DNA of 64,000 bases from Chitinophaga horti (GCF_022867795.2 NZ_CP107006.1:5518001-5582000); one strand, 5' to 3'; positions 44,013 to 53,692 are shown, counted from the first letter of the stretch. Notes: generated by a model from the letters alone, not told the origin. Translations and numbers: made by a program.

Positions 44013-45416
44013 TGGGCAAGAGGAAACTTCTTATAAAAAGAGCTTAGTCTCTGTACAGTCGTAACCACCTCAGGTGTGAACGACACCTAAAGTAAACGAA
44101 GCCAGTTCCTAATCAAAGGTTGTAAAACATTATTTCAAAATAAGAGAATGCAGCAGACGCGGCCGACTAAAAAGCCTCCCTAATGAGAGACGCGGCCAAA
44201 TGGTTATAACGCTAAATGAGTATAACAGCCGCGTAACAAGTGCAAGCATTGAAACGCCTGACCCTAGGGTAGCAAATCCTAGTGAATTTATAATTAGGCT
44301 CCAAAGCTGGCTGGGGTCTATACTAACTATGCCTTACACTGAATACAAAATATGGTAACCCAAACAAGCAATGAAAGAAGTTGATTAGAATCTTCCCCAG
44401 GTAACAAGTAGTTAGCCTAGTGTGTAGTTATTCCTCCTGGTAGAAAATCGGCTTGGAAAGAAGTCCAGTTTAAGCGCATTGCATATACCATAAACGATCC
44501 GCCGAAATAATCGCTGCGGACGAATTATAAAACAGTTACTAAAACGTAGCCTCATTTAGGAAGACAAGCTTACATGCTCAGATTACACATCTAGCAAACA
44601 TTCGCAACAAATTACGGATTGAGGCACTGTAGTTCTCAGGCGCGGCAGTTCGACGCGAGCATACTAATCGAACAGAGATTCCACACGCCCTATCAATTGA
44701 GACCAGATTGGCTGGGTGACATCCTGACTTCCATGAATCCTGGCTCACCAAAGCCTTCCACCATGATGCCAGACACGCGCACAATTTGCAGTTCTGAGAG
44801 ACCAGCAAGCCACGCCTGAATATAATCAACGCTCTGACTAAAAACAGGAAAGGCGGCGAAGCATTGACAAAAGTATCTCTGTTCAACAGATTACTTATGC
44901 CGGTTGCCCTTTGGATAACTACATAGAACTGGACAGGCACTACATCTTGGGAGCTGAATGTGGAGACAACAAGTGTTATCCTGTAATCTTAATTTATCCC
45001 CAATGGTGAAGGAGAGGGATTACCATTCTAGGGTGAAACAGCACTTTAGACCTTTCCCAATTAACCACATCAAGATGGAGGAGATGAAGATGAAGGAAGT
45101 TGAGTCGAAAGCTGGCAGATTATAATTCTTCGCAAACAGATTTGTAAGACAGTACTCACCAATGAGATTACAACGTCTCTGAGTATTTTGGTGTACGCTA
45201 CAATTCTGCCACAGACACAAAGAGGTTAGAGGCTTACCTGTATGTACGGCGGAATCACCTAAAATAAGGTATACTGATCTCCGGAACCAAGTAGCACAAA
45301 TAACTCCGTACACCTTCTAGTCGAAATTATTCTCAGCAAGTAGTAACATGAACAACGGCAAGTAGCAAGGCAACTAGATAGTATTTCGTCCACCTGTAGT
45401 AGCGGCGAGGGAGGAT

Positions 45417-45735
45417 GAATTGTATATGGATAGTTTTCCTCATGAAGGTGCTTATGCGGCACTTCAAATGTGGACGGTGAACGAATTGAATATAGACATT
45501 GTTCTCGGTAAGTACTTAGGGGGGCGCTTCAGATGGAGGACGGTGAACGAATTGTACCTGGATATTGTTCTCGGGAAGGTACTTATGTTGGCACTTTACA
45601 TGGCAGATCGGTGAACGAATAGTACATGGATATTGTTATCGGGAAGGTACTTATGCGGGCACTTTAGAGGGTTGAGTTGTACATGGATGTTGTCCTCGGA
45701 AAGTACTCATGAGGACACTTTAATAGTGACGGTGA
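45417..45735. repeat. five degenerate tandem repeats of 66-68 bp
   Basis: Units start at 45417, 45483, 45549, 45617 and 45675 (steps 66, 66, 68, 58). Each has GAATTG-like, GGATATTGTTCTCGG, AAGGTACTTATG and GCACTTTA blocks in that order. The middle units are best conserved. No reading frame is kept through the units. Confidence 0.7.
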
Positions 45736-46022
45736 TAGAGATCATGAGTCGGACAATCTATGCCGAATTCCCCTGGTGTAAATCAATTTCTAAGTCAATG
45801 TTCCTCAATATCTGCGCACGGTACTTTACTCCCAAATATCCAGATTTAAACTATCTTTCTAATTACAGTTATAACGTTTGAAACGGGAGGATGGGCTTGA
45901 ACATTAAACATCTAATATTAGGCCATAGGAACTGAACAGGATAGATCCAAACTCAGCATGTAATTTAATTTACCGCTGAAAATATGCTCGGCCAACAAAC
46001 TGGGAAATTAATAAGACAGTAA

Positions 46023-46038
46023 TGTTCCACGTGGAACA
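46023..46038. promoter_or_regulatory. parS site 3
   Basis: Perfect 16-bp TGTTCCACGTGGAACA, 2.0 kb from site 2 and 0.8 kb from ybeY. Confidence 0.85.
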
Positions 46039-46862
46039 TCCCGAGACGACGAATTATAGTCGCGCCCTTCGAATAGTGTTACTTCACCACTGCCAAGGCT
46101 GATATAGTGACGGCCGGGAGTAGAAGATATAACCAGATATGGCCAACGGGCATTTGGGTGGTTCCAAGCCTGCGACAGACGACAGCATTTAATTAACGAA
46201 GCCCCAGATAACATCATAAAAATGATCAGCACTATTCACAGCAGCAAATTAAAATGTTGAAAGGGTAGGAGCCCAACTCAACCTATTTATGTCTATGGAT
46301 AAAGAACCCTGAAGAACGTAGACTAGATGCCGATCACCCCGCGAGGAGGAGAAGAAGTTTGAGCATTACGATTAGGCCCTATGCACTTCGCCGGACGTCA
46401 TAATTTTGGATGTGAGCCTTGAGACGAGAATAGCACGAGTATTGACACCCTACGGGTTGACAGTAAAATGATCACTCTCATCGCTTCTCATAAAAGAATA
46501 AATATTTGTCATAACTGATCGTCCAGAAGAAAATCTCAAAGCTATAACGCACGGGATTTATCAATGAGTGTAAAACTGCAGATATGGACAGTCGACAGTG
46601 TAAGGCTCCATCAAAATATTTAAGGACTGACTCTCAAGTTTGACTAACAGGTAACAGCATATCGTAAACTAGGTCCGTCAGAAAATAAGCAACGATTCAT
46701 TAGCCCATGCTCAAACAAACAACATCCAAATCACCGACGCCGATTATTAGCGGCAGCCATTCCAATAAAAAAATACAAGTATCAACACAACGACACACAT
46801 ATCGATCATAGAAATAAAAAAGGACTCACGTATGAGTCCCTCAACAGTTTATCACAAAACGA

Positions 46863-47288
46863 TTATGCCTCGAAATACAAATACAAATATTCATTCTCCT
46901 TCGACCGCATCTTTTCTTCCTCCTTCTTTGACTTATCCTTAAATCCACAAAGATGTAAAGCACCATGAAAAATTACCCGGTGTAGTTCATGGTCAAATGA
47001 AACGGAGTAATTGTTCGCATTCTCCGCAACCCTGTCGATGCTGATATATACTTCGCCCATGGTGACCTCTGGAGTAGGGGAGAGCTCGAAGGTCACAATA
47101 TCCGTATAGGTGTCATGTTGTAAAAACTGTTGATTGATCCCCAGTAGGTACTCATCAGAACAAAAAACGTATTGGATATCCTCCAACTCCTGACCTTCAC
47201 GTGCAAACAATTCTTCTATAAATTGCTTCAGCCGGTTCCTGTTTTTCAGTGTTACTTTCACCTCGTGCATTGCAAACTTTACTGCCAT
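46863..47288 (-). CDS. ybeY: endoribonuclease YbeY (16S rRNA maturation)
   Basis: The 141-aa zinc-dependent RNase is involved in 16S rRNA 3'-end maturation and ribosome quality control. The zinc motif is FHGALHLCGFKD (His108, His112). The third ligand, usually His, falls on Asp118, which I recall as normal in Bacteroidota members. The N-terminal part has the usual NQQFLQHDTYTDIVTF segment. It points towards mnmG, its usual neighbour in Bacteroidota, but is separated from it here by the parS region. The start ATG 47288 is preceded by an AT-rich gap shared with feoA. Confidence 0.9.
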   Translation of the reverse strand: MAVKFAMHEVKVTLKNRNRLKQFIEELFAREGQELEDIQYVFCSDEYLLGINQQFLQHDTYTDIVTFELSPTPEVTMGEVYISIDRVAENANNYSVSFDHELHRVIFHGALHLCGFKDKSKKEEEKMRSKENEYLYLYFEA

Positions 47289-47349
47289 TAGCTAACCTTT
47301 AATAGATTGTAAAATTATGGTGAAAATTCGTATCGGGCGCCCCTCTTTT

Positions 47350-47380
47350 TTTGCATATTGAGCTGTGTAAGGTACTTTTG
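47350..47380 (+). promoter_or_regulatory. feoA promoter
   Basis: TTTG (47350-47353), 19 bp, TACTTTTG (47373-47380): an exact Bacteroidota consensus. Transcription would start near 47387, which rules out the upstream ATG at 47351. Confidence 0.75.
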
Positions 47381-47437
47381 CCTCCGTTATATAATTTTTG
47401 TTTACAGGACAGACCACCCAGACAAATGAGAAATGGC

Positions 47438-47668
47438 ATGATCAAATTATCTTCTCTCTCGATCGGAAAAAGCGCAGTTATCAGAGAATTTGAAAAGGAT
47501 GAAATTCATATCAAACTGATGGAAATGGGATGTGTCCCAGGTGAAACGGTGAAAATAGAAAAGGTCGCGCCCCTGGGTGATCCTATTTCTATTGTGGTCG
47601 CAGGTTATAATCTTTCATTAAGAAAGACGGAAGCAGATTATATATGGGTTGAAGAAGTTGCCAAATAA
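47438..47668 (+). CDS. feoA: FeoA-domain protein
   Basis: 76 aa from the ATG at 47438 (an ATG four codons earlier, at 47426, is also possible). It is a small SH3-like FeoA fold: SLSIGKSAVIREF, LMEMGCVPGETVKIEKVAPLGDPISI, and GYNLSLRKTEADYIWVE near the end. FeoA assists the FeoB ferrous-iron transporter at the cytoplasmic membrane. No feoB is next to it; the neighbours are ybeY and nadA, so it is an orphan copy here. A strong terminator follows. Confidence 0.85.
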   Translation: MIKLSSLSIGKSAVIREFEKDEIHIKLMEMGCVPGETVKIEKVAPLGDPISIVVAGYNLSLRKTEADYIWVEEVAK

Positions 47669-47687
47669 CTAGAAAAATATATGCTTC

Positions 47688-47727
47688 GCAATAAAAAGCT
47701 GCTCAATACGAGCGGCTTTTTTATTGC
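47688..47727. terminator. feoA terminator, bidirectional
   Basis: A long stem (GCAATAAAAAGC...GCTC with GAGC...GCTTTTTTATTGC) around an AATAC loop, with A and T runs on either side. Confidence 0.8.
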
Positions 47728-47863
47728 ATTTGTCGGTCTGCATTCAATTAAAACGTTCAATCTTCCCTTGAGGCAGTTTTCGCCACAAAACCTTACATTT
47801 AATATATAATTTATTTACTAACAATTCAGTATATATAAAATACATTAAAAACAGGTCCAAAAG

Positions 47864-47892
47864 AAAGCCCGGGACCAAAAGTTCCGGGCTTC
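47864..47892 (-). terminator. nadA terminator
   Basis: AAGCCCGG (47865-47872) pairs with CCGGGCTT (47884-47891). On the minus strand the stem is followed by a T-rich run, 27 bp after the nadA stop. The rest of 47728-47918 is AT-rich, and the short frame there looks non-coding. Confidence 0.75.
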
Positions 47893-47918
47893 GAATATTC
47901 CTCAGGTGATGAGCAAAT

Positions 47919-48926
47919 TTATAATCCTGCAGCTGCGCTAATTTCGAGCATCCTGTCAATCGGTTTTTTCGCCGCAAGACGCAGACCTTCCTCCATCGTA
48001 ATTTCCGGCTCCTCGTATTCCATGCACAAATACAACTTCTCCAGCGTGTTCAATTTCATATGCGGACAATCATTACAAGCGCACGCATTATTAGGTGGTG
48101 CCGGAATAAAAGTTTTGCCGGGATTTTCTTTCTGCATCTGGTGAAGAATACCTGTTTCTGTGACAACAATATATTCCTGCGCTTCATCCCGCTGCGAATA
48201 TTTCAGAATACCGGTGGTTGATCCCACGAAATCCGCTACTTCCAACACAGCTGCTTCACATTCAGGATGGGCGAGAATCTTTGCTTTCGGGTGTCTCACC
48301 TTCAGTTTCAATATCTTTTCAAGCGAGAAAATCTCATGCACCATACATGCCCCGTTCCACAATACCATATCACGACCCGTTTTCTTGATCAAATAAGAGC
48401 CCAGGTTGCGGTCAGGCGCAAAAATGATCGGTTGGTCCTTCGGAACACTTTCAATGATCTTTTCGGCATTGGAGGACGTACAGATGATATCGCTGAGTGC
48501 TTTGATACCTGCAGAACAGTTAATATAAGATATTACCAGGTGATCCGGATACTTCTCGCGGAACTTGCGGAACAGTTCGGGCGGCGCGCTATCGGCCAGC
48601 GAACAACCTGCCTTAAGGTCGGGCAACAACACTTTTTTCTGCGGACTTAAAATTTTCGCTGTTTCCGCCATGAAGTGCACACCTGCGAATACAATGATGT
48701 CAGCATCCGTTTTAGCCGCCTGCTGACTGAGCCCGAGACTGTCGCCGATGTAGTCCGCTACATCCTGTATATCCGGCTCCTGGTAGTAATGCGCGAGGAT
48801 AATCGCATTCTTTTCTTTCTTCAATCTTTCGATCTCTGCGAAGAGGTCCATGTTAACATCGACCGCTATATCTAAAAAGCCAGATTTTTGCAAATTTTTT
48901 TTCGCTTCCGTTATCTCCTTATTCAT
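47919..48926 (-). CDS. nadA: quinolinate synthase
   Basis: 335 aa from the ATG at 48926; the frame extends 14 codons upstream through an AAA-rich stretch, which is unlikely to be coding. The 4Fe-4S enzyme joins iminoaspartate and DHAP to quinolinate for NAD synthesis. AHYYQEPDIQDVADYIGDSL (about 45-65), the GCSLAD motif with the first cluster cysteine, a mid-protein cysteine in WNGACMVHE, and NNACACNDCPHMK near the C-terminus supply the cluster ligands and active site. It is a single gene, oriented away from the DnaA-box region. Confidence 0.94.
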   Translation of the reverse strand: MNKEITEAKKNLQKSGFLDIAVDVNMDLFAEIERLKKEKNAIILAHYYQEPDIQDVADYIGDSLGLSQQAAKTDADIIVFAGVHFMAETAKILSPQKKVLLPDLKAGCSLADSAPPELFRKFREKYPDHLVISYINCSAGIKALSDIICTSSNAEKIIESVPKDQPIIFAPDRNLGSYLIKKTGRDMVLWNGACMVHEIFSLEKILKLKVRHPKAKILAHPECEAAVLEVADFVGSTTGILKYSQRDEAQEYIVVTETGILHQMQKENPGKTFIPAPPNNACACNDCPHMKLNTLEKLYLCMEYEEPEITMEEGLRLAAKKPIDRMLEISAAAGL

Positions 48927-49101
48927 AATTATAAATCTAATTTTTTTTTTAAAAAGAGAAAAGCTCACTACTACTAGGGACGTGAATATGTGGAAACCGC
49001 TTTTCGCTCGCTTTTACAAAGGTAGTTGTTATTATGTTTTTGATAGGTATTCACACCTAATTAACAGGGCGGATTGTTGCCCCTGCTGAATTTCAGCGTC
49101 T

Positions 49102-49544
49102 TTATCCACACTGTGGATATAGTTTAACGTGTATAACCACCTTGGTGAGTTTCATATGGGAAAGTGTGAACAGTTGTTCGTTATTCACCTCGGTTTTTAC
49201 CCGAACGATTCTGCGGCATAAAGACAAATTTATTTTTCCCGTGCGAAACGGGGGTGTTTTCCCACAGTTTCAGCCGTTATACCATGGTTTTAAACATTCG
49301 TTGTGGAAAAATGAGGGCTGAAAACTGAAATCGTCCGGCGAAAAAATAATTTCAGAAAAAACAACGTACATATCCACCTTTTTCACAAAATGCTGTGGAT
49401 TAAGCCGCCCGGATTTTTAAAATGTGAACAACCTCATCGCTGTTAAATTTTTCTAAAAAGCCTGCCAGCCTATATAAAAAGCAGATTTTTAATTACTATT
49501 TTGTTCATCCTGTTACGATCGAAATGTGGATAACCTGTGAAAGA
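49102..49544. other. candidate chromosomal replication origin (DnaA-box cluster)
   Basis: The 48927-49677 gap has no gene. It holds perfect DnaA boxes TTATCCACA at 49102-49110 (plus) and 49525-49533 (minus). It also has variants fitting TTWTNCACA at 49302-49310 (minus) and 49379-49387 (plus), and one-mismatch boxes at 49112-49120, 49181-49189, 49394-49402, 49423-49431 and 49536-49544. AT-rich stretches lie between them. parS sites and mnmG lie 3-6 kb to the left, and flanking genes point away on both sides (nadA left, PPIase right). Confidence 0.6.
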
Positions 49545-49617
49545 AGGGGTAAAACGGCCATTGCCAGATGCGCTGAAACCCTTACTAGTATTGGATTTGC
49601 GTGGTAAAAAACCTATT

Positions 49618-49648
49618 TTGCAGTTACAGTTATTTTATTCTATTTTTG
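49618..49648 (+). promoter_or_regulatory. promoter of the PpiD-like gene
   Basis: TTTG (49618-49621), 19 bp, TATTTTTG (49641-49648): an exact Bacteroidota consensus, 29 bp before the ATG. Confidence 0.75.
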
Positions 49649-49677
49649 CTGTCCTTAATTTTTATACCATATAATAT

Positions 49678-51783
49678 ATGTCAGTAATTCAGAAAATCCG
49701 GGACAAGTATGCCGTGGTGATCATCGTGGTGATCTGTCTCGCAATTGTTGCTTTCCTTTTACAGGATGCTTTTTTTGGAAGAAATTCTATGATGAGCCAG
49801 TCAACATCTGTCGGTAAAGTAAATGGAGAAACACTGGAAATTTCGGAGTACGATAACCGTCTCCGCCAGCAGGAGGCATTAGTGCGTCGCCAGATGCCTG
49901 ATGGTAACCTGGATGCTCAAACACAACAATATGTTCGCGAGCAGGTGTGGAACAGCTTTATTAATGAACAGATTAATAAGGAGGAATTTAGCAAACTGGG
50001 TATCACCGTAACCGATGCTGAAGTATCTGACCAATTTTTCGGTAAAAATCCTCACCGTCTCGTTCAGCAACAATTCACCGATCCACAGACCGGTGTATTT
50101 AATGTAGAAGCCGTTCGTTCTATTCCGCAGCGTTTAAAAACGGAGCAAAATCCCGAATTGCGTGAGCAGGTGTTACAGTTCGAAAGCGCACTGACACAAA
50201 CTTTGCTCGACGATAAATATAAGAGCCTGCTGAAGCAAGGTATCTATTATCCTAAATGGATTGGCGCACAACAAGCGAACGACGGTAAAGAGCTTGCGAG
50301 CATTTCTTATGTAAACGTTCCTTACGCAACAATCGCCGACAGTACGGTGAAAGTTACCGAAAGCGAAATGAATGATTACATCCAGAAACATAAAGCAATG
50401 TTCCAGGCTGAAGAAGGCCGCCGTGTGGAATATGTTTCTTTCGACGCGCTTCCATCTGCTGCTGATTCTGCCGCTGCTATCGCAGAACTGACAGAACTGA
50501 AAAAAGAACTGGACACCACTGCTGAAGTAGCTGCCTTTATTAATAATAACTCTACAACAAAATATTTCGACGAGTTTATTCCGAACTCTGCGAGCAGGCA
50601 TCCTTACATCGATTCTATCAAAAATCTGGCAACAGGTACCGTATTTGGTCCTTACGTTGACCAGAACACGATCGGTTATGCAAAAATCATTTCGCGCAAA
50701 ATTGTTCCGGACTCCGTAAAATTCCGTCACATCTTTATCGCGCTGAAACCAGGTTTAACTGATAGCGCTGCAAAACGTACGATCGACAGCATCGCTGGTG
50801 CGGTTCGTGGTGGCGCAGATTTCGCTGCACTGGTTCAAACTTACTCTGACGATGCAGAAAGCAAAGCGAAAAATGGTGAGTATGAATTGACGATTACTGC
50901 GCAGTTCATCCCTGAGTTAAAAGATTTCGCTTTCGCTGAAGGTAACAGAGGTAAAACTGAAGTGGTGAAACTGCCTAACATTGGTTATTCACTGATGCAG
51001 GTGCAGGAGCAGAAAAATTTCGGTCCGGCTATGAAAATCGCTTACCTGACTAAAACTGTTGACCCGAGCGCAGAAACAAGCAGTAAAGCTTATAACAATG
51101 CAGGTGAATTTGCTGCTAAATACAAAACACAGGCTGAGTTTGACAAAGCTGTTCAGGAGAAAGGTCTTAACAAACGTATCGCTGATAACATTCGTCCGGT
51201 TGATATGGTGGTTCCTGGTTTGGGCGAATCACGCGAACTGGTTACCTGGGCTTATAAAGCAGAGAAAGGTAATATTAGTAATGTGATTTCTCTCGAAGAT
51301 CGTTATATCGTTGCTGTGCTGACTGGCGCCCGCGAAGCTGGTACAGCACCACTTTCTGAAGTTCGCCCAATGGTTGAACCAGAGGTGAGAAAACAAAAGA
51401 AAGCTGCGATGATCGAAGAGAAACTGAAATCGCCAGCTAATCTCCAGGCAGCTGCAAGTGCGAGCAACCAACCTGTTCTGCAGGTAGGTGAAATCACTTT
51501 CCTGAATGGTTTCATTCCTTCACTCGGTTTTGAACCTCGCGTAGCTGGTGCCGCTTTCAACAAAGCACTCACCGGGAAAGTTTCTGCACCTATTCACGGT
51601 AACGCAGGTGTATACGTAATTAAGGTAGACGCTTACACCGCTAATCCGAACGCGCAGGCTGACTTCGTACTGCAGAAAAATGCTTTCGAGCAGAACTTCC
51701 GCAGCACAATTGACCAGGCGCTGTTCCAGGTATTGAAGAAACAAGCGGACATTAAAGACAACCGCAAAGATTTGCTGAAATAA
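49678..51783 (+). CDS. PpiD/SurA-like peptidylprolyl isomerase, inner-membrane anchored
   Basis: A 701-aa protein. A short cytoplasmic start is followed by one membrane helix (about 12-32), then a SurA_N-like helical chaperone domain (about 45-190). A parvulin-type rotamase domain lies mid-protein (VKFRHIFIALKPG ... YSDDAESKAKNGEY, about 350-440), followed by a second, more diverged C-terminal part. It helps fold exported proteins in the periplasm. Codon use is very regular, suggesting high expression. It has its own consensus promoter and terminator. Confidence 0.88.
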   Translation: MSVIQKIRDKYAVVIIVVICLAIVAFLLQDAFFGRNSMMSQSTSVGKVNGETLEISEYDNRLRQQEALVRRQMPDGNLDAQTQQYVREQVWNSFINEQINKEEFSKLGITVTDAEVSDQFFGKNPHRLVQQQFTDPQTGVFNVEAVRSIPQRLKTEQNPELREQVLQFESALTQTLLDDKYKSLLKQGIYYPKWIGAQQANDGKELASISYVNVPYATIADSTVKVTESEMNDYIQKHKAMFQAEEGRRVEYVSFDALPSAADSAAAIAELTELKKELDTTAEVAAFINNNSTTKYFDEFIPNSASRHPYIDSIKNLATGTVFGPYVDQNTIGYAKIISRKIVPDSVKFRHIFIALKPGLTDSAAKRTIDSIAGAVRGGADFAALVQTYSDDAESKAKNGEYELTITAQFIPELKDFAFAEGNRGKTEVVKLPNIGYSLMQVQEQKNFGPAMKIAYLTKTVDPSAETSSKAYNNAGEFAAKYKTQAEFDKAVQEKGLNKRIADNIRPVDMVVPGLGESRELVTWAYKAEKGNISNVISLEDRYIVAVLTGAREAGTAPLSEVRPMVEPEVRKQKKAAMIEEKLKSPANLQAAASASNQPVLQVGEITFLNGFIPSLGFEPRVAGAAFNKALTGKVSAPIHGNAGVYVIKVDAYTANPNAQADFVLQKNAFEQNFRSTIDQALFQVLKKQADIKDNRKDLLK

Positions 51784-51802
51784 CTGACTGACATATAATG
51801 AG

Positions 51803-51831
51803 GCCGGCTCCCGCAAGGAGCCGGCTTTTTT
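51803..51831 (+). terminator. terminator after the PPIase gene
   Basis: Perfect 9-bp stem GCCGGCTCC (51803-51811) with GGAGCCGGC (51817-51825), CGCAA loop and T6. Confidence 0.85.
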
Positions 51832-51886
51832 GTGCCTTATATCGAGGTTGATTTTTTCGTAAATTTGTTAACCAGAAAGAACGATT

Positions 51887-52390
51887 ATGGAAGAGATTGT
51901 AAATAAAGTAGCGCAAAGTGGTATTATGACCATCGACCTGGAAGATTACTTTCCGGAGGGCGAGGTAGTAACATTCGATATAAAAGATTTCCTCTTTATG
52001 GGGATGATCCTTAAAGAAAAAGATTTTCGTACCGCCTTACAAGGATTGGATTGGGAAGTATACCGCGATAAAAATGTAGCGCTCACCTGTTCGGCCGATG
52101 CTATCGTGCCTGCCTGGGCATACATGTTAGTAATGACTTACCTGGAACCGATCGCGAAATATGCAGCGTTCAGCGATGCAGAACATTTGCAGCGTAGTCT
52201 CTATATTAAACAATTGTCGGCGATCGATGTAAACGAGTATGTGGATAAGCGTGTGGTAATTAAAGGTTGTGGTGATAAAATCGTTACGGAAGCGGCATAT
52301 GTAGAAATTACAAGATTGCTTCGCCCCGTTGCAAAAAGCATTATGTACGGAGAGCCCTGTTCAACGGTGCCTGTTTATAAAAAGAAGTAG
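51887..52390 (+). CDS. DUF2480 family protein
   Basis: A 167-aa protein of the Bacteroidota DUF2480 type: IMTIDLEDYFPEGEVVTFDIKDFLF near the start, DWEVYRDKNVALTCSADAIVPAWAYMLV in the middle, and KGCGDKIVTEAAYVEITRLLRPVAKSIMYGEPCSTVPV at the end. The two conserved cysteine-containing segments may bind a metal; no function is known to me. A -7-like TAAATTTG box lies at 51860-51867. It is convergent with corA (5-bp gap). Confidence 0.85.
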   Translation: MEEIVNKVAQSGIMTIDLEDYFPEGEVVTFDIKDFLFMGMILKEKDFRTALQGLDWEVYRDKNVALTCSADAIVPAWAYMLVMTYLEPIAKYAAFSDAEHLQRSLYIKQLSAIDVNEYVDKRVVIKGCGDKIVTEAAYVEITRLLRPVAKSIMYGEPCSTVPVYKKK

Positions 52391-52395
52391 CGTTT

Positions 52396-53493
52396 CTAAA
52401 ACCAGCCTCTTTTCCGGAAGAAGACGATCATGCTTACGAGCATCACGCCCATGATGCCGAGTGTGACGAAGTACCCATTTTTGGTATGCAGCTCCGGGAT
52501 GTTATCGAAGTTCATTCCGTAAATACCGGCGATAACGGTGAGCGGCGCCATGAGCGTAGTTACCACGGCCAGCACTTTCATCACCTCATTCATTTTCAAG
52601 CTGGTTTGGGTGTGATATAATTCCAGCAAGTTGGTCACCATATCGCGATAGTTTTCGGCCATCTCCGTCGCCTGTACGATGTGGTCGTACACGTCTTTAA
52701 AATACTTCTCCGTTCTTTCCGCCAGCAAATCATTTTCACTTTTCAGTAAGCCGTTAACGAGTTCACGTACCGGTGCGATCGCACGTTTGAACAACAGCAT
52801 TTCTTTCCGCAGATAATTGATGCGCGCAAGCGTTCGCTTGTTAGCCTGATGTGGAATTACATCTTCCATCAGTTCGATGCGCTCGCCAAGTTTATCCAAC
52901 ACAATGAAATAGTTATCGACGATGATATCTAACAGCGAATAGAATAGATAGTCCGTACTCATGTTGCGCACCTTAGACCCCTGTATGCGCAGCCGCTCAC
53001 GAATCGGATCGAACACATCGCGCGCCGGATCTTCCTGGAAAGAGATAACGAAGTTAGGGCCCATCACCAGGCTAACTTGTTCCTGTTCAACGATGGAAGA
53101 TTCTGCCTTGAAGTAAACCATGGGCAGTAAACAGAAAAGACGATTTTCTACTTCGTCCATCTTCGCACGTTGTCCAACGCTGAGAATATCTTCTTCGAGC
53201 AGGTAGTGAATGCCGTATTCTTTACAGATATAATTGACTTCCTCTTTCCGAAGCCCATCCACATTAATCCATTTTATTTTGTCGGAACGCCTGTAGTCCG
53301 TGCACTCCTGCAACGTTGCATGCTGATCTTCCGTGAGCTCCCGCTCGTTATACTCGAACACGGTAATTTTTACCTGCTCGGGAACAGGCCTCGTCAACAC
53401 ACTATCAACCGGGTTGAAATTCATGATACGCGGTTTACGCACCTTGAAAGGGTTAAGCACATCAGTAATCGGCTGCAGCGCGCGTTTCAGCAT
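52396..53493 (-). CDS. corA: magnesium/cobalt transporter CorA
   Basis: A 365-aa protein. The large N-terminal cytoplasmic domain (1-300) ends in a long helix and is followed by two C-terminal membrane helices with the CorA signature YGMNF between them (about 325). The last residues FFRKRGWF are the usual positively charged tail. It takes up Mg2+ as a pentamer in the inner membrane. It stands as a single gene, complete, with the start at 53493. The 53494-53692 gap shows nothing clear. Confidence 0.93.
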   Translation of the reverse strand: MLKRALQPITDVLNPFKVRKPRIMNFNPVDSVLTRPVPEQVKITVFEYNERELTEDQHATLQECTDYRRSDKIKWINVDGLRKEEVNYICKEYGIHYLLEEDILSVGQRAKMDEVENRLFCLLPMVYFKAESSIVEQEQVSLVMGPNFVISFQEDPARDVFDPIRERLRIQGSKVRNMSTDYLFYSLLDIIVDNYFIVLDKLGERIELMEDVIPHQANKRTLARINYLRKEMLLFKRAIAPVRELVNGLLKSENDLLAERTEKYFKDVYDHIVQATEMAENYRDMVTNLLELYHTQTSLKMNEVMKVLAVVTTLMAPLTVIAGIYGMNFDNIPELHTKNGYFVTLGIMGVMLVSMIVFFRKRGWF

Positions 53494-53692
53494 CGGATCA
53501 ATTTTACTATAAAAATAAGGATTACGGGGTTACCGGATAAATGTCCGTAATGTTTTGCAGGAACTAGCGCGGAGGTTCTTGATAACGATTGGTGGAACGA
53601 TTGATCCTTAAGCGGCATGGCGAGCCGCCGAAAAAGCATCAGCTACAATAATCGCTGTAGGCATTGGCAAATGTATGACGATGATGCGCTCC

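Larger units (their letters stand above)
43890..46862. other. 3-kb gene desert between mnmG and ybeY containing parS sites
   Basis: No frame here has recognisable domains or protein-like composition, and the few short open frames are scattered on both strands. The segment contains parS sites 2 and 3, a degenerate tandem repeat (45417-45735) and two GACGCGGCC copies (about 44156-44164 and 44189-44197). I see no tRNA, rRNA or known RNA. Its base composition is more AT-rich and less structured than the flanks. It may be a centromere-like segment near the origin. Confidence 0.6.

Noticed and set aside
45417..45735. CRISPR array
   Set aside because: The units are 66-68 bp of degenerate sequence with no constant short repeat alternating with unique spacers, and no cas genes are in the window.
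44578..46232. Short open frames of 60-120 codons in the parS gene desert
   Set aside because: They lie on both strands, overlap one another and the tandem repeats, and have no protein-like hydrophobic pattern or promoter.
47744..47977. 77-codon minus-strand frame after nadA
   Set aside because: It crosses the nadA terminator and overlaps the 3' end of nadA out of frame; no domain.
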